Part shown: positions 22,832 to 34,828 of the stretch, piece after piece
Numbering within the stretch: position 1 is the stretch's first letter
Layout of the letters: each line of letters opens with the position of its first letter
From: Sinohyriopsis cumingii
Taxonomy: Eukaryota > Mollusca > Bivalvia > Unionida > Unionidae
Assembly: GCA_028554795.2 (NCBI GenBank)
Contig: CM068832.1
Coordinates: 90,715,427 to 90,779,426, forward strand
Length of the DNA stretch: 64,000 nucleotides
Reading direction: 5' to 3'
Program-made: the position numbers and the translations under genes
The notes under the pieces: model-generated
Seen by the model: the letters and a program-made list of their open reading frames with translations, nothing else
The model's database searches: none
Told to the model about the DNA's origin: nothing

Positions 22832-24743
22832 ACAATTTTAAATGTTAACCTTTGGTAATATTCGACAAATCATTTCTCTAACAATTCAACCGGGCACTTA
22901 TTATAAGGTTATAAATTATGCCAAAAATTAGAAAGTAGCATCAACGACCTTGTCATTTCACCCACACAGCCACTTTGTAAACAGAATGTACATGAAATCT
23001 GCTATCCTGACTAAAAGGCATGACTGTCAGATACATCGAGGATCTCAAAGCTGTGGTGAGCATTGCTTGCGGCATAATTCTAAAAGGATACTTTTATGAC
23101 AAATAACCAATGGCATTAATAGCCAGAGCTATCTTGGAATATCAGGCTTAGAAGAACAAGAATACCATGGAATTTTTTTTTCAACTTGGTCCTTATCATG
23201 GCCATATACATCCAGAAAGAACAATCTTACATATGCCACTAACTTGGACACAGATCATAATCAAGGTAAAATATGATAGAAGTTAGCCCAGTATTGGGTA
23301 ACAATGCAAACATCTACAATCACAGGATTTGTAAAAAAATTTAAACTCCATATTTATAATAAATGTTTTTGTTGAGTAGTTTAGTCAATCTTTTATGTGT
23401 TCTCATCTATTATTTAAAATTAAAAAAAATAAAAAATGGAGATTAGAAGTGCTAAATGAATAGTAATTCTTATCATCTAAAGAAGGTTTGACGAAATGGA
23501 ATGACCTTTAGCTTTTGAATAAGAGAGAATGTAGGAGACGTCTAGCACCATGTTTTTAACTTACTTTCTGGCTCAACACTCCTTAGTAATATGCCCTCCA
23601 GAAAGGTAGCTTTCTTAATATTGTTTTTGGCGTTTTGTTGCCAAAGTTTCCTTTGCATTTCCTCTTCGGTATAAAATCGTAATCGTATTTGCACTCCAAG
23701 CATGTTATGACGGCTGGACATTTTTCTTTACAAATCTAATAAACAGTTTGGAATCTTAGTAAAAACTGCACGTCTTTCACCATCTGAATGCAAACCGCGT
23801 CATGTTTGAAAGAAAATGGATACAACTGTCGATAATATCTAAAGAGTGTTTAGTAGTTGGCTTTCTTTTCGTTTTAAATACGGTTCATGACATTTATTCT
23901 ACGAACACAGAAATGTTCTAATATTGCCGACTCATTCTTTACGAACAACATCTTTCTACGGTCCAAAATAATCAGGAATAAATGGCGACTATCGTCCTTA
24001 TTCTTCTGTATGTATTGACGTCTGGGTAAATCGAATTTGTAAATATGATTCACTTGTATATTCCATTATGAAATTCCAATACTACCGCTCTGGGAAATAA
24101 TCTTCATCAGCCATCGTTCTTTGTCCCATTGAGAATAAAAATCAATAGCAACTTTAAGTTGATCACAAATATCTATGGAGAATAAATGTAATTATAGATT
24201 TATTTACCCAGATATGTCAGTCAGTGTATTTATACTTCCATCTAAGACAAGATCGATTATCACATCCCACAGCAGAGTGTCGCTTGTCCGGTGACACGTT
24301 TGCATGTTTGGAAACAGTTCATGTCATGAGGATATCGCCTGGTGTTTTTTTGGTACGTCACCTGACAAGTTGTATCATTCCTAATGGGGCCTAAATGCGT
24401 AAGCACAAATCATTGCAGATAACTTACTCCAATACAGCTGTTATTGGTACCAGCTAGTAATCCACGAGCCTTCTCGCTCTATTCGTTACTAGTTGAAGAT
24501 CTATTTTCGTACACACATATTCTCTACTGCCTGAACTTCGTAGATGCCATAAACAATGCACGAGTTCCATCTGCATATCTTCCAATAATTAAGTGCTGAT
24601 GAATCAACTATTTGTACGTCATGCTCAGAAATGCCACTATCTACACTTATGCGAGCTAAAAAAAACTTAGGCTTCAGAGTTACAAATTGTAAAGGAAACA
24701 GGGTTGAAAAAATAGAAATAGAAACCTCTTCGCTAACTTGATG
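22828..24743. other. mostly anonymous, one weak exon candidate
   Basis: On the minus strand at about 24501-24680 a frame follows a T-rich acceptor-like ctaagttttttttag and reads ARISVDSGISEHDVQIVDSS, then ALNYWKICRWNSCIVYGIYE, ending in a stop. It looks exon-like but has no partner or family. Nothing else is seen. Confidence 0.3.
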
Positions 24744-24751
24744 TTTGTGCT

Positions 24752-24933
24752 CAGGGTCGTAGAGAGAACTCACGGGCCCTGGAGTAAGAAACATCCGGGC
24801 CTCTCCTAGTTCTTGTTCGAACAAATATTTTCTTTTATAAAATTAAAAAGTGTTGTTCGGCCCTGGCCCCCTTACGGCCCCCGGCCCCGGAGATATATTC
24901 CCGGTTGCCCCACCCCACCCCCGGTCGGTCCTG
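24752..24933. mobile_element. non-autonomous hAT-like element, 182 bp
   Basis: The element starts CAGGGTCGTAG and ends GGTCGGTCCTG, short terminal inverted repeats of the CAGGG type. It is flanked by tttgtgct (24744-24751) and tttgtgtt (24934-24941), an 8-bp target duplication with one change, as hAT transposases make. The interior is GC-rich (cggcccccggccccggag) and has no transposase. Its left end interrupts a minus-strand open frame. Confidence 0.8.
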
Positions 24934-25200
24934 TTTGTGTTGTATAAGAATAACGCATTCAAATGCAATTACACCGAAAGACTGTGAAACCTGAAAAGCG
25001 CGGACATGATGACGAAATTAATCACAAAATTTCCCTCTATAACCGATCAATAGAAACAATGTCTCTCTTCATGGTGACGTGGGATTGGCTGATTCTTAGA
25101 TATGGAGTCAGATGAGCTCGTTTCCACATTTCGAAGCTCCCATTTAGATTAATAAATGTTAAAGAATGATAGGGATGCTAGTCATGGAAGTCATCAGATG

Positions 25201-25203
<3 letters not shown>

Positions 25204-25273
<70 letters not shown>

Positions 25274-25623
25274 CGCGTGCGTGTTGTGTGTGTGTGTGTG
25301 TGTGTCTGTGTCTGTGATTTGGATTTGTAACGTAGCTTTAAAAAACATTCAGTCATATCGCTGTGATGTCTGCAGTGTGGCAGTTTATAGTGATGTCTAG
25401 CACTGGGGCAGCATGCCGCAGACATGTAGCATGATGTCCCACCAAGTCACATTATCCTGACACCAGGCCTACCAGTCCTAACACTAACCTCTTAATGCTG
25501 AGCGCCAAGCGAGGCAGCTGTTAGTACAATTTTTGTAAGTCTTTGGTATGACTCGACCGGGGATCGAACCCACGACCTCCCGCATCCGAAGCGGACGCCC
25601 TAACCACTAGGCCACCGGAGCGG
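25204..25623 (-). mobile_element. SINE family 1, full length, 13-bp target duplication, (GT)n tail inside
   Basis: On the plus strand the element reads a long (GT)n run (25204-25315), gatttggatttgtaacgtag, the family body, then the reversed tRNA head: tcgaacccacgacctcccgc (B box on minus) and ctaaccactaggccaccgga (A box on minus). It is flanked by a perfect direct repeat, tcatcagatgctg, at 25191-25203 and 25624-25636. The GT run lies inside the duplication, so it belongs to the inserted element and is its 3' tail. The best-preserved Pol III head in the window is here. Confidence 0.95.
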
Positions 25624-25636
25624 TCATCAGATGCTG

Positions 25637-26673
25637 ACATTAATAATTCCAACATCAATTTGTTATACATACTCTCGTATAAAAAAGTGTTATGAAAGAG
25701 AACCACTCACACAAAGATTCTGAACCAGATCAATAATTATTCTCTCATGAATTAAAGGATTTTGCTTCTCTTTATTTACCACAAATCGGTTTCCTGTTTT
25801 TCTCTGATACATACATTTTTGGAGTAAACTTTGAAGAGTGTAACAAGAGGCATCTCATCTTTATTTTCCATCCTCACTGACATAAACATGTTTATTCCGT
25901 TCTAATTATGTTGATCTGGCGGCTGATACTAATGTTCAATCCGTACTTTCTTCTCAATATCCTAGCTGCAACTATTTTGATGTTTTCATTGACGTCCGCA
26001 GCTATTAATCTTAGTTGCACCAAACCGAACTTCTATAAATAGCAGTATTGTTTGAATTCCATTCGTAATGTGTACCAAGCAATATTCGCAAAGCGTATAA
26101 GGATTCACACTACTAATTCAGTTCCCATAGTAAACCTATGCAAACACCATGATATTAAAAATTCAGAAACGTTACATTTCTGAGTGCTCATGACCAAACC
26201 TAAATTTATCAGCATAGATGAAACCTGGATGACAGCGTCTGTGTAGAGAAAACGGTATGAACGGCGGCATTTTCTGGACTTGCATGTGTTTGAAGCATGT
26301 GCTTTCAATTCCGCACCAGAGTCAGGTGCTAATTTCATTAGCGAGTGTTCCAAACACAAGACTGTTAAAGGGCTGAAATTAAATAAATAAAACAATGTCT
26401 TGATTTTTTCAGTTACAACTAGGATAAGCTCTCAAAAGATTCTTTCTCCTAAAAAATAACTTACATTATCAACCAATCCTGGCCAGCCAAACCCATATAT
26501 ACTCTATTTTATGTTCACCCATTTCCAGACTGGTTCCCATTTTTTCATACGATTAGTACCATGTGTCCATAATGGAGGGTATGGAATCAATACCGCGCAT
26601 CTCCAGGCCCAATTGAACTTTTTCATTCCGCTGATTTGGAACAGAACATGTATATAGTTTCGCTTGCTTTCTG
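25637..26673. other. anonymous sequence
   Basis: No exon or element is recognised. The minus-strand frame at 26105-26395 lacks any supporting signal. Confidence 0.45.
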
Positions 26674-27496
26674 TACCAAATGAACATTACTCTGAGCATA
26701 CCAAATTAACATTAGCCTGAACATACCAAATTAATATTACCTTGAACATATCAAATGAACACTAGCCAGAGCATGCCTAATGAACATTACACTGAGCATA
26801 CAAAATAAACACTAGCTGAGCACACCAAATGAACATTACCCTGAGCATATCAAATGAACATTACTCTGAGTATACCAAATCAACATTACCCTGAGTGTAC
26901 CAAATGAACACAACCCTTAGCAAACAAAATAAGCATTACCCTGAACATACCAAATAAACATTACACTGAGCGTGCTAAATAAACACTTCCGTAATCATAC
27001 CAAATAAACATTACCCTGAGCATACCAAATAAACATTACCCTGAACATACCAAATTAACAATTCCCTGAGCATACCAGATGAACAGTGCCATGGGCATAC
27101 CAAATGAACAGTGCCCTGGGCATACCAAACGAACAGTACCCTGGGCATACCAAATGAACACTACACTGAGCGTGCTAAATAAACACTTCCGTAATCATAC
27201 CAAATAAACATTACCCTGAGCATACCAAATAAACATTACCCTGAACATACCAAATTAACAATTCCCTGAGCATACCAGATGAACAGTGCCATGGGCATAC
27301 CAAATGAACAGTGCACTGGGCATACCAAACGAACAGTACCCTGGGCATACCAAATGAACACTACCCCGAGCATACCAAATGAACACTACCCTGGGCATAC
27401 CAAAAGAACAGTGCCCTGTGCATACCAAAAGAACAGTGCCCTGGGCATACCCAAAGATCATTACTCGAAGATACCAAATGAATATTAGACTGAGCA
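26674..27496. repeat. 25-bp minisatellite, about 33 copies, with a 200-bp higher-order repeat
   Basis: Units are of the form cataccaaatgaacattaccctgag, with many variants. A block that begins acactgagcgtgctaaataa at 26963 recurs from 27163, exactly 200 bp (eight units) later, with the same rare variants (cttccgtaatcatacc, accaaattaacaattccc). Open frames on both strands across the array are artefacts. Confidence 0.95.
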
Positions 27497-27726
27497 TTGT
27501 TCACTGTACATGGAAAATTATTATCTTCAATTAGGTCTTTACTACCGCAAACAGTACTTAAATTTGATTCGATTTTTCGTCAGAAAATTTCGTACTACTA
27601 AGCAGTTTATGGTTAATGTTTAAGTTTTTAATGGCTTCATTTACATTTGATGATGTCCACTGAAATTACTTGTAAGTCGCCTTTCAGCTTTCATGTAAAC
27701 TATGCAAAATAAGTAATTAATAGGGG

Positions 27727-27853
27727 ATATCAAAAGTGTAATGACTTAATATTGAATTTATGAAACGGGTTGAATAATCTCCAGCTTTTGCGAGCCTTGG
27801 CCATTATTCAACAAGTTTCATAAATTTAATATTAAATCATTATCCATTTGAGA
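27727..27853. repeat. foldback element with ~50-bp arms
   Basis: The left arm (about 27727-27778, with acttaatattgaatttatga and ggttgaataat) is the inverted complement of the right arm (about 27802-27853, with attattcaac, tttcataaatttaatatt and aaatcatta), with few mismatches and a loop of about 23 bp. It could be a small palindromic MITE. I see no clear target duplication. Confidence 0.8.
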
Positions 27854-28168
27854 TTATTTTTATCACATAGTTTTTATTATCATGGATATAGATAGAAAGA
27901 AGAAATAATTTCGTTCATTCTGACTCCTACGCTTTTCCTTTCATTGTTGCGCGTAAAAATAGTCCTAAACTCTTGTTCCAATTTATTTGTGTAGTTTTAT
28001 GACCAACAAAATTTTTAAGCAGATTTTTTAAAATTACAAACAAGAATTAAAGAGCAAAGGTCCTTCACTAAAAATGGAACAACTGTCTTAGAGAACATCG
28101 TTTTTCGACACAGAATGCTAGTGGAAGTTCTGTGTGATGTCACATTTTTTGATTCATTGAGGTTAGAC

Positions 28169-28473
28169 CAGAGGTGGGCAAACATTCCAGTGCAAGTGCG
28201 GCATACACAAATTTACACCATGTCGCGGGCCGCATATTTTATTAAGTAAAATAATTAATATTTGAAATAGCAAAAACAAAAGGTTTTTCTAAATAACATC
28301 ATAATTAATTTTCAGTTGTTAATATGTTGTTAATATTTGAAAACTTAAACTTAAACTTCAAAAGAAGCACATTTATTTGATAAACAGAGTAACATAAACA
28401 GAGTCAGTGCAAATGATGACTTGTTCCTAGGCCGCATGAAAGCCCTTGGCGGGCCGTAGTTTGCCCACCCCTG
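28169..28473. mobile_element. non-autonomous hAT element, 305 bp, perfect 8-bp target duplication
   Basis: The ends are CAGAGGTGGGCAAAC and GTTTGCCCACCCCTG, nearly perfect terminal inverted repeats of the widespread CAGGGGTGGGCAAAC hAT type. Subterminal gcgggccgcat and gcgggccgtag are also inverted. The flanks ggttagac (28161-28168 and 28474-28481) are identical, the 8-bp duplication typical of hAT. The AT-rich interior has no transposase frame, so it depended on an element elsewhere. Confidence 0.95.
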
Positions 28474-28481
28474 GGTTAGAC

Positions 28482-29920
28482 GATGAATGTAACAATGTTG
28501 GTACTTTCAGTACTGGAAGTTTTGGATATTCATGTGAAAATAGTTACTGCATGAAGAAATTCCATATTTACTGTAATGTATTTGTGACCGGATATTTGTA
28601 TTAGCTGATATGAAACAGGAGACTGTCGGAATTAAATCACGTAAGAAACATTAGATCGGTTAAGCTATTTTACCTGTTTTAATATACTTTGGTTTGATAG
28701 GCCTAACGTTCTGTCGGTTTGGAGACCGCTCTGCGTCTGCATTCTTCCATGAACAGAGGTGAGTTCATTTGCTTCTAGAAGTTAACATTTAAACTATTCT
28801 TGTACATATGGTGGATTCCTTGTTACAGGATTACCGCACACCCCTCCCCTCACACACACCATCAATTGACCAATACTTATAGTTTTCTTTGTTGCTGCTG
28901 TTGTTGTTATTCTTGTTTGGGGTTTAACGCCATTTTTTCAGCTCATGATTATCAATGCAGTGCTTAACGAGCCACTGTGGGGTAAATTCGCCATATTCAG
29001 AAAGACCTGACCTTTTGTCCCAATTCTCTTTGGACAGTCGATTCGAAAAATGGCCGCCAAAATGTTGACAGCAAAATCAACAAATTCCAGAAAACGGGGT
29101 AAAGAAAATTTTCCCACGATCACAACAAAATCAGTATAGAGAATACAGCGGAATAATTTCATGATCTTATTATTTGGACCAATCATAATCATATAAAGTG
29201 ATATGTGAACGTGTTGTACTATCAAAAATATTAAACTGCACACACTATTTGTAAAGTGTACACTTTATGTGATAATAACAAATAATACATATTTTATAGA
29301 GAGCGGGAGATTTTTGTGATTAATGATTTGGAATTAACATCCCCGTTGCAGATAAGATTTTTCATTTCTCTTCACTGCACTCAGATATATCAATTATCAT
29401 TAGAAACAATACAATTTTTATTTCTCATATTTCACAGCGCTAATCGTTAGCTATGTTTCAGGAGAACGCATTCGGACCGACCCGGCTATTTCTGCGAGAC
29501 AAAAAATATGCGCTTAGATGTATGTCGGCACAGTACTGTACGACATGTAAAACTTTCCTCGAGAACTTAAATACGAAACACCTGAAAGAAGGACCTTTAT
29601 ATACAAGTAAAGGTTGAAGTCTGAAACTTCTCGAAATCGTTTGAGAGTAGGATTACCAATCTCAAAGATTTTTACGTTCTTGATAGAAAAGGAATGTGGA
29701 AATCAAAACACCAAAGGCCTTATCCAAAGAATAGAAAAATTCAACATTTTCAACTATGATCGCGTTCGGGCAAAGCATACGGACTCTCATTATAGTTGAC
29801 AATTGCCTAAGTATGATCAACGTGTGTTTACCAAGGTCTTTTTTTATTAGCTAAGAAAATCAATAGAAGAACCGAAAACCCGTTAAAAGCTTTCTTTCTT
29901 CTCCCTTCGGTTAATGATAG
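28482..29920. other. anonymous sequence with a possible SINE family 2 remnant
   Basis: Around 28892-28948 a GTT-rich run followed by ggggtttaacgccatttttt and cagctcatgat matches the 3' end of SINE family 2 on the minus strand. The rest shows no gene; minus-strand frame 28938-29243 and plus-strand frame 29614-29799 are open but unsupported. Confidence 0.45.
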
Positions 29921-30140
29921 TGTGTGTGTTTGTGTGTGTGTGTGTGCGTGTGTGTGTGTCTGTGATCTAGACTTTTAACGCAGTTTTAACAATTATTCAG
30001 TAATATCACTACGATGTCTGCAGTGGCAGTTTATTATGAAGTCTTGCACTGGTGCATCATGCAACAGACATGTAGCACGATGTCCCACATTATCCTTGCA
30101 CCAGGACGACCAGTCCTAACACTAACCTCTTAATGCTGAG
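29921..30140 (-). mobile_element. SINE family 1, truncated, with (GT)n tail
   Basis: A GT run (29921-29959) is followed by gacttttaacgcagttttaac, the body blocks ccagtcctaacactaacctc and ttaatgctgag, and a stop before the tRNA-like head. No clear target duplication is seen. A second family 1 copy lies only 300 bp further on, in the same orientation. Confidence 0.85.
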
Positions 30141-30218
30141 TATATGAGGACAAGACTATTTGTACATCTCAGATTAATTTTACATTCCAGCTAAGTGAAG
30201 AGACTAAATGAACATTTA

Positions 30219-30423
30219 GTTGAACAAACGGGTTCTAGTGGTGATAATAACTAAACATTCATGCCAGCAGGTATTAGTGAACAGAATAACTAAACATTTG
30301 CGTAAGCAGGTATCGATGAAGAGAATAACTAAACATTCGCGTAAGCAGGTATCGATGAAGAGAATAACTAGATATTCGCGCAAGCAGGTATCGCTGAAGA
30401 GAATAACTAGACGTTAGCTCGAG
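30219..30423. repeat. 39-bp minisatellite, left part
   Basis: Units of 39 bp (gcaggtatcgatgaagagaa, taactaaacattcgcgtaa) are repeated about five times. The unit is divisible by three, so a plus-strand frame stays open as a 13-residue repeat (SMKRITKHSRKQV). The array resumes at 30742 after an inserted SINE. Confidence 0.92.
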
Positions 30424-30436
30424 CAGGTATCGATGA

Positions 30437-30741
30437 TGTAATGCGATTTTGATTTTTTTAACGTAGCTTTAACAATTTTTCGGTCTAATCGCTACGATGC
30501 AGTGGCAGTTCATAGTAATGTCTATCACTGGGGCATCATGCCGCAGACATGTATCATGATGTCCCACATTATCCTGACACCAGGCCGACCAGTCCTAACA
30601 CGAACCTCTTAATGCTGAGTGCCAAGCGAGGCAGATGTAAGTACCATTTTTGTAACTCTTTGCTATGACTCAGCCAGGGATCGATCCCACGACCTCCCGC
30701 ATCCGAGGCGAGCGCTCAAACCACTAGGCCACCGGAGCGGT
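30437..30741 (-). mobile_element. SINE family 1, full length, inserted in a minisatellite
   Basis: On the plus strand the element begins tgtaatgcgattttgattt, runs through the family body and ends with the reversed tRNA head (accactaggccaccggagcg). It is flanked by a perfect 13-bp direct repeat, caggtatcgatga, at 30424-30436 and 30742-30754, which is part of the 39-bp minisatellite unit. The array is thus older than the SINE. This copy has no GT tail. Confidence 0.95.
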
Positions 30742-30800
30742 CAGGTATCGATGAAGAGAATAAGTAAACATTCACGCAAGCAGATAATGACGATGAAAGT
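30742..30800. repeat. 39-bp minisatellite, right part
   Basis: The continuation of the array from 30219-30423: caggtatcgatgaagagaat, aagtaaacattcacgcaagc and then decay. It starts with the target duplication of the SINE. Confidence 0.88.
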
Positions 30801-32127
30801 ACTATGAGATTTAGTATACACTGAATCATTCAGGTATTAGTGATACGATGAATGATGAAGTCAAATAAGAAGGTATTAGTGAAGATTTCATTTATACATT
30901 AAATTAAGCATGCATGAGGGATGAGATGGTTTATAAAATTAGCGATCAAATATGAAATGAACAAGCGAAAAGGTCCTATAAAATACCATATATTTAAGTG
31001 CAACCGTTCGTCTTTATAACAATTTTTCTGCCTTTCGTTCTGAATTGATATATTCTGTCAAATTCGTTTACACCCAAAGCATTTAATAAGTCAAAATTGA
31101 TGATTATGAAAGAAGATTTTTGACGTAATATATTTCGATGCTGAGACTACGGTCAGCACTAAGACAATAAATAATAATAATAATTACTTTCTCTTGGATA
31201 CCCATATGAGCTAAATGGATCAGAGATTAAGTTATCCCGAAAGATATTTTAACTGAGAATGATGTCTCATTCGATCTAATAAAATATTAGCTAATCAATT
31301 TTAGCGCTGGCATTGCGTACAGTATTACAAAGGTTTGATAGTTGACTTGTTCTTGTGGTAGGATGTAACTCATTTATCTCTACTTTCACATTTATAATTG
31401 GACGCAAATTTGAACGGTTGTGCAAAAAAAAGAACAATCAATAAAATTATGTTCATTTGGAGTCGACAGAAAATAGAAACAAAAAAATTCGAAGAAGAAT
31501 ATATGAAAAGATATAAAACAGTACCTTTTGAATTGCTGCCCATACATTTAGCTGCTTGCATTATATTGAAACGCCTCAATATTTTCGTTTGAGGTCAAAC
31601 ATTTTGCTTCAAAACATCTGCTTTCCAAGTTCCTGTCAATCATCACCAGAATTATATCTTGCATCAGTGTGCAAAAGACAGTTCAATATTGTGCAGTATC
31701 AATCTTTCTTCTTCAGGAAAGATTATTTATGGCGATGTGATGATAATTGTTTATTACAAAATTTAAAATACTTCTTGTGGGGTGGGGGTTTGTTATGCCG
31801 TTACTGTGGTAGGTGTGGGGTGGGAAGCTTCCAACATTTATTTAAATTATTTTAGAAGCCCAACCCAGGCTCAATTTTGGTTGGAAGTTAAATTAGTGAA
31901 AGACAGACGTAAAGCTCCGAGCTCCCGGTCAGCAATGCCGACGTTTAATGATTGAATATACTAAAGTGAAATTCAACTAATAATAATTTAATGACAATTC
32001 ATTAATCAAATGATTAAAATTTCCCAAGTAATCTCCTTCCGCTCGACCCTGTTATAGCCTGTTGCATCATTTGATTTGAGATGTGATATAGCTTTCCACC
32101 TGTCCTTGTATCCTACTCATCTGTGTA
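30801..32127. other. anonymous sequence
   Basis: No gene or element is supported. Frames at 31398-31592, 31370-31579 and 31556-31855 are AT-driven. Confidence 0.45.
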
Positions 32128-32277
32128 TTCTTCTCTCCTAGTCCTCCAAGTCCTTCTCCTCTTCTTCCCGACTTTCTCCAAATTCCTTCTCCTCCTCGAC
32201 TTCTCTACACTTCTCTCTACTTCTCCTTCTCCACTTTCTCCTCCTCGACTCCTTTTCCTCCTATTCCTCGACTCTAT
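32128..32277. repeat. 150-bp pyrimidine tract
   Basis: The plus strand is almost purely C and T, with phrases such as ccttctcctcttcttcccga and ttctcctcctcgact recurring. The complementary purine strand reads as an Arg/Glu/Lys-rich frame, part of a 94-codon minus-strand ORF (32113-32397). The upstream end of that ORF follows a good acceptor-like cttgtgttttcacag at about 32390 (EAFDGTEFPVQISPESLRGE), so a terminal exon is possible but unproven. Long mirror-like purine/pyrimidine tracts can form triplex DNA. Confidence 0.7.
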
Positions 32278-32399
32278 GCCGTCTAAACATGTCCACTCCG
32301 GCTGTTCTGCTAGTCGCACTTCAGTTTCCCCTCTTAGCGACTCGGGACTTATCTGAACCGGAAATTCCGTCCCATCAAAAGCTTCCTGTGAAAACACAA

Positions 32400-33552
32400 G
32401 AACGGTAAAATATTTTCCTACGCCCTCTCATCTCACACTACACCCAGCATATCATCAGATAACGGCTATTAAATTTCTTCAGGCACGCATTCATTCACAT
32501 CGAAACACTCATACGTTCTTGTATAGTACAACAACGTCGTCATTAAAGCACGGTAACAATTACTTCTCATACATACACCAATAAAGTGTGTCACATCGGT
32601 ACAATTCCTAATCCCATTATACTAAATAATATCACAACAAATTGACGCATTTCTTTACATTATAACTCTTACAAAGTACGCAAATATTCAAATATCCATG
32701 CTCTGATATATTCAAACATCCCTGTTAACTAATCTTACACACTTCAACCATTTTCCAAATTAACAATTCAAGCATATGGAAAATCTAAAATATCACATGA
32801 ATAAATGCACTAGTTTACTACTAAGTAACCTAATAGCGAATTACAGAATTAAATCTGACCACAAGCTAACGATCTACATAATTATATACATAATACTCAA
32901 ATACGCCTGTAAATGAACAGTGCACAGATAATACTACGTTCTAAACATTCATAGTAATTAAGTATACATACTACACGTAATTACAATTATAATGCCGTAA
33001 TATTCTGCAAACATCGAGCAAATAACATACTGACCTTTGCGAAGCTTTAGCTTTCCTTAGAATCTCATCTCTAAGTTTTACCGCCAAATTACGAGTGGTT
33101 CTCTCGGAGTAACCCTATATTGCTCATCCATATTTTTCGCTTGCTAGTCAGAAGTTACAATTCGGATCGAAATTGTTATCACACTCTCCATCTCAATTCC
33201 GATAGTATATCGCTTTGATTCGATCCAATCAAACTTAGCGGACAGTGTCCTTCTCTCTGTCTGTCCACGTGGGGGACGGATTTAGAACACGCCCCGTTCC
33301 CTCCCAGTTCCTCTGATCTAGCACAAAGCTGTAACACCTAGATGGGAAGTCACTCGATCTAACGCCTGTGCCGATTCACTATGCCGGATCTTCTCTCTGG
33401 TCAAAGTGACCTTGCGTAAGAGATTAACTATAGTCTGCGGCTATGTTCAGACATCAAACCTGGCTTGTACTAATGCCTTAGTTTATACACGACTTACGAA
33501 CCGGGCTGATTAAACAAGACAACTCTATTATATTTTGATATCATACTACCGT
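32400..33552. other. anonymous, with a GC-richer part near 33.2-33.5 kb
   Basis: The 33200-33480 stretch is less AT-rich than its surroundings and includes the phrase ctgtccacgtgggggacgga. On the minus strand an open run (SERTTRNLAVKLRDEILRKA) ends at a donor-like AAAG|gtcagt near 33034. Its phase does not give a long joined frame with the acceptor at about 32390, so I do not call a gene. Confidence 0.35.
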
Positions 33553-33683
33553 TAATTAAAGGGTTCATTTATATCAAGATTGTTAACAATACAGGGTTTA
33601 TTTATATCAAGATGCTAACAATACGGGGATCATTTATATCAAGATGTTAAGAATGCAGTGCTCATTTATATCACGATGGTAAC
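33553..33683. repeat. ~33-bp minisatellite, four copies
   Basis: The phrase tcatttatatcaagat, followed by ttaacaatacgggg or variants, recurs at about 33-bp steps from 33560. Confidence 0.85.
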
Positions 33684-33887
33684 AAAACAACTGTGCCGTC
33701 CAATAACCAGAGACATACGTAACACAGAGATTGGCAACTCCATGCTAGATCTTTTGTTACAAAAAGACCTCGATTAACATCACGTGTTATTGCATTTCGA
33801 GAACATTCTAGGGACAGCTGACTGCGAAGTTACCACAAGAACTTACATCTTCATAATGCGTATCCAAATTCAGTTTGATCTGATTCT

Positions 33888-33998
<111 letters not shown>

Positions 33999-34300
33999 TG
34001 GCATAAATGTCACTTTTCCTGGACACATACGATGTCACACCCTCACTTGAAATATGAAATGACGCAAGTAGACAATACAAGGACAGTGAGTGACATCCAC
34101 GGCCGGATTAGGTCATGTGTTGGTGGATGGGAATGGTTTATTTTCAAAATTTCAAACGGGCCCTGACTTTCCACGAAAGGGCACTAGCGCAAAAGCCTGT
34201 CAAAGTGGGCATAATACCCTATAAGCTTGCGCAAGAAATAAAACGATTGACAAATTTCAAATGTGAAGTGACTGTACCCTTGTGTGTGTACGTTTCTTAT

Positions 34301-34362
34301 AGCCAGGGATGGGGGGGGGGGTCCGGGAACCCAGGACCCCACTACACCCCCATCAGGCCCTG
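34301..34362. mobile_element. very short hAT-like remnant with perfect 8-bp duplication
   Basis: The 62-bp segment has a CAGGGATGGGG start (after three extra bases) and a GGCCCTG end, flanked on both sides by tttcttat (34293-34300 and 34363-34370). Flank identity and CAGGG ends fit a hAT-type insertion whose interior is mostly lost. A G run of about 12 lies inside. Confidence 0.65.
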
Positions 34363-34370
34363 TTTCTTAT

Positions 34371-34828
34371 TATGCATCTTCGTTTATATTTGTTTCTGTA
34401 CTTACTGAGCAATTTTCCTAAACATTAGTCATATTGTAATTAATATGGGAAATCTACAATATGCCATCTATTATACTTAGGTATTCGTAATCACACCTGA
34501 AACGCGGTACTAGCCACGAATACAGCTGCATTTTTAAAATATTAAAATCAGATGCCACTGTCTGGACAAAATAAGTTCACATCAATTATTCTTTTAATTT
34601 TATGTCATATGAATCTTTTGTTAACTTGCCTATGTGGACAGTCGGGAACTCTAAGCCTGAAGGTTTTATGTTAAAGAGATCTTGAGTCACTATTGTGAAG
34701 TCAGTAATTCCAAGCAGTAATATTTTATGCTAAATGAATCTTTTTTCACTGTCCTATGGGGAAGTTTAAGAATTTCAAATGTTACTTTATTCGAAATATA
34801 TAAACCGTACAAAAATTACATTAAAATT
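34371..34828. other. anonymous AT-rich sequence
   Basis: No gene, RNA or element is recognised. Confidence 0.5.

Noticed and set aside
25159-25425. Cys/Val and Thr/His-rich frames at the 25-kb GT run
   Set aside because: They are translations of the (GT)n tail of a SINE.
27255-27497. Frames encoding repeated FIWYA/GHTKR motifs
   Set aside because: They lie wholly inside the 25-bp minisatellite, and neighbouring units are out of frame or interrupted.
32113-32397. Arg/Glu-rich protein on the minus strand
   Set aside because: Most of it is the purine strand of a pyrimidine tract. Only its first 40 residues follow a plausible acceptor, and no partner exon in phase was found.
32996-33280. Promoter and first exon on the minus strand
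   Set aside because: An open run ends at a good donor, but the frame upstream has stops, no ATG fits, and joining to the next acceptor gives a short frame.
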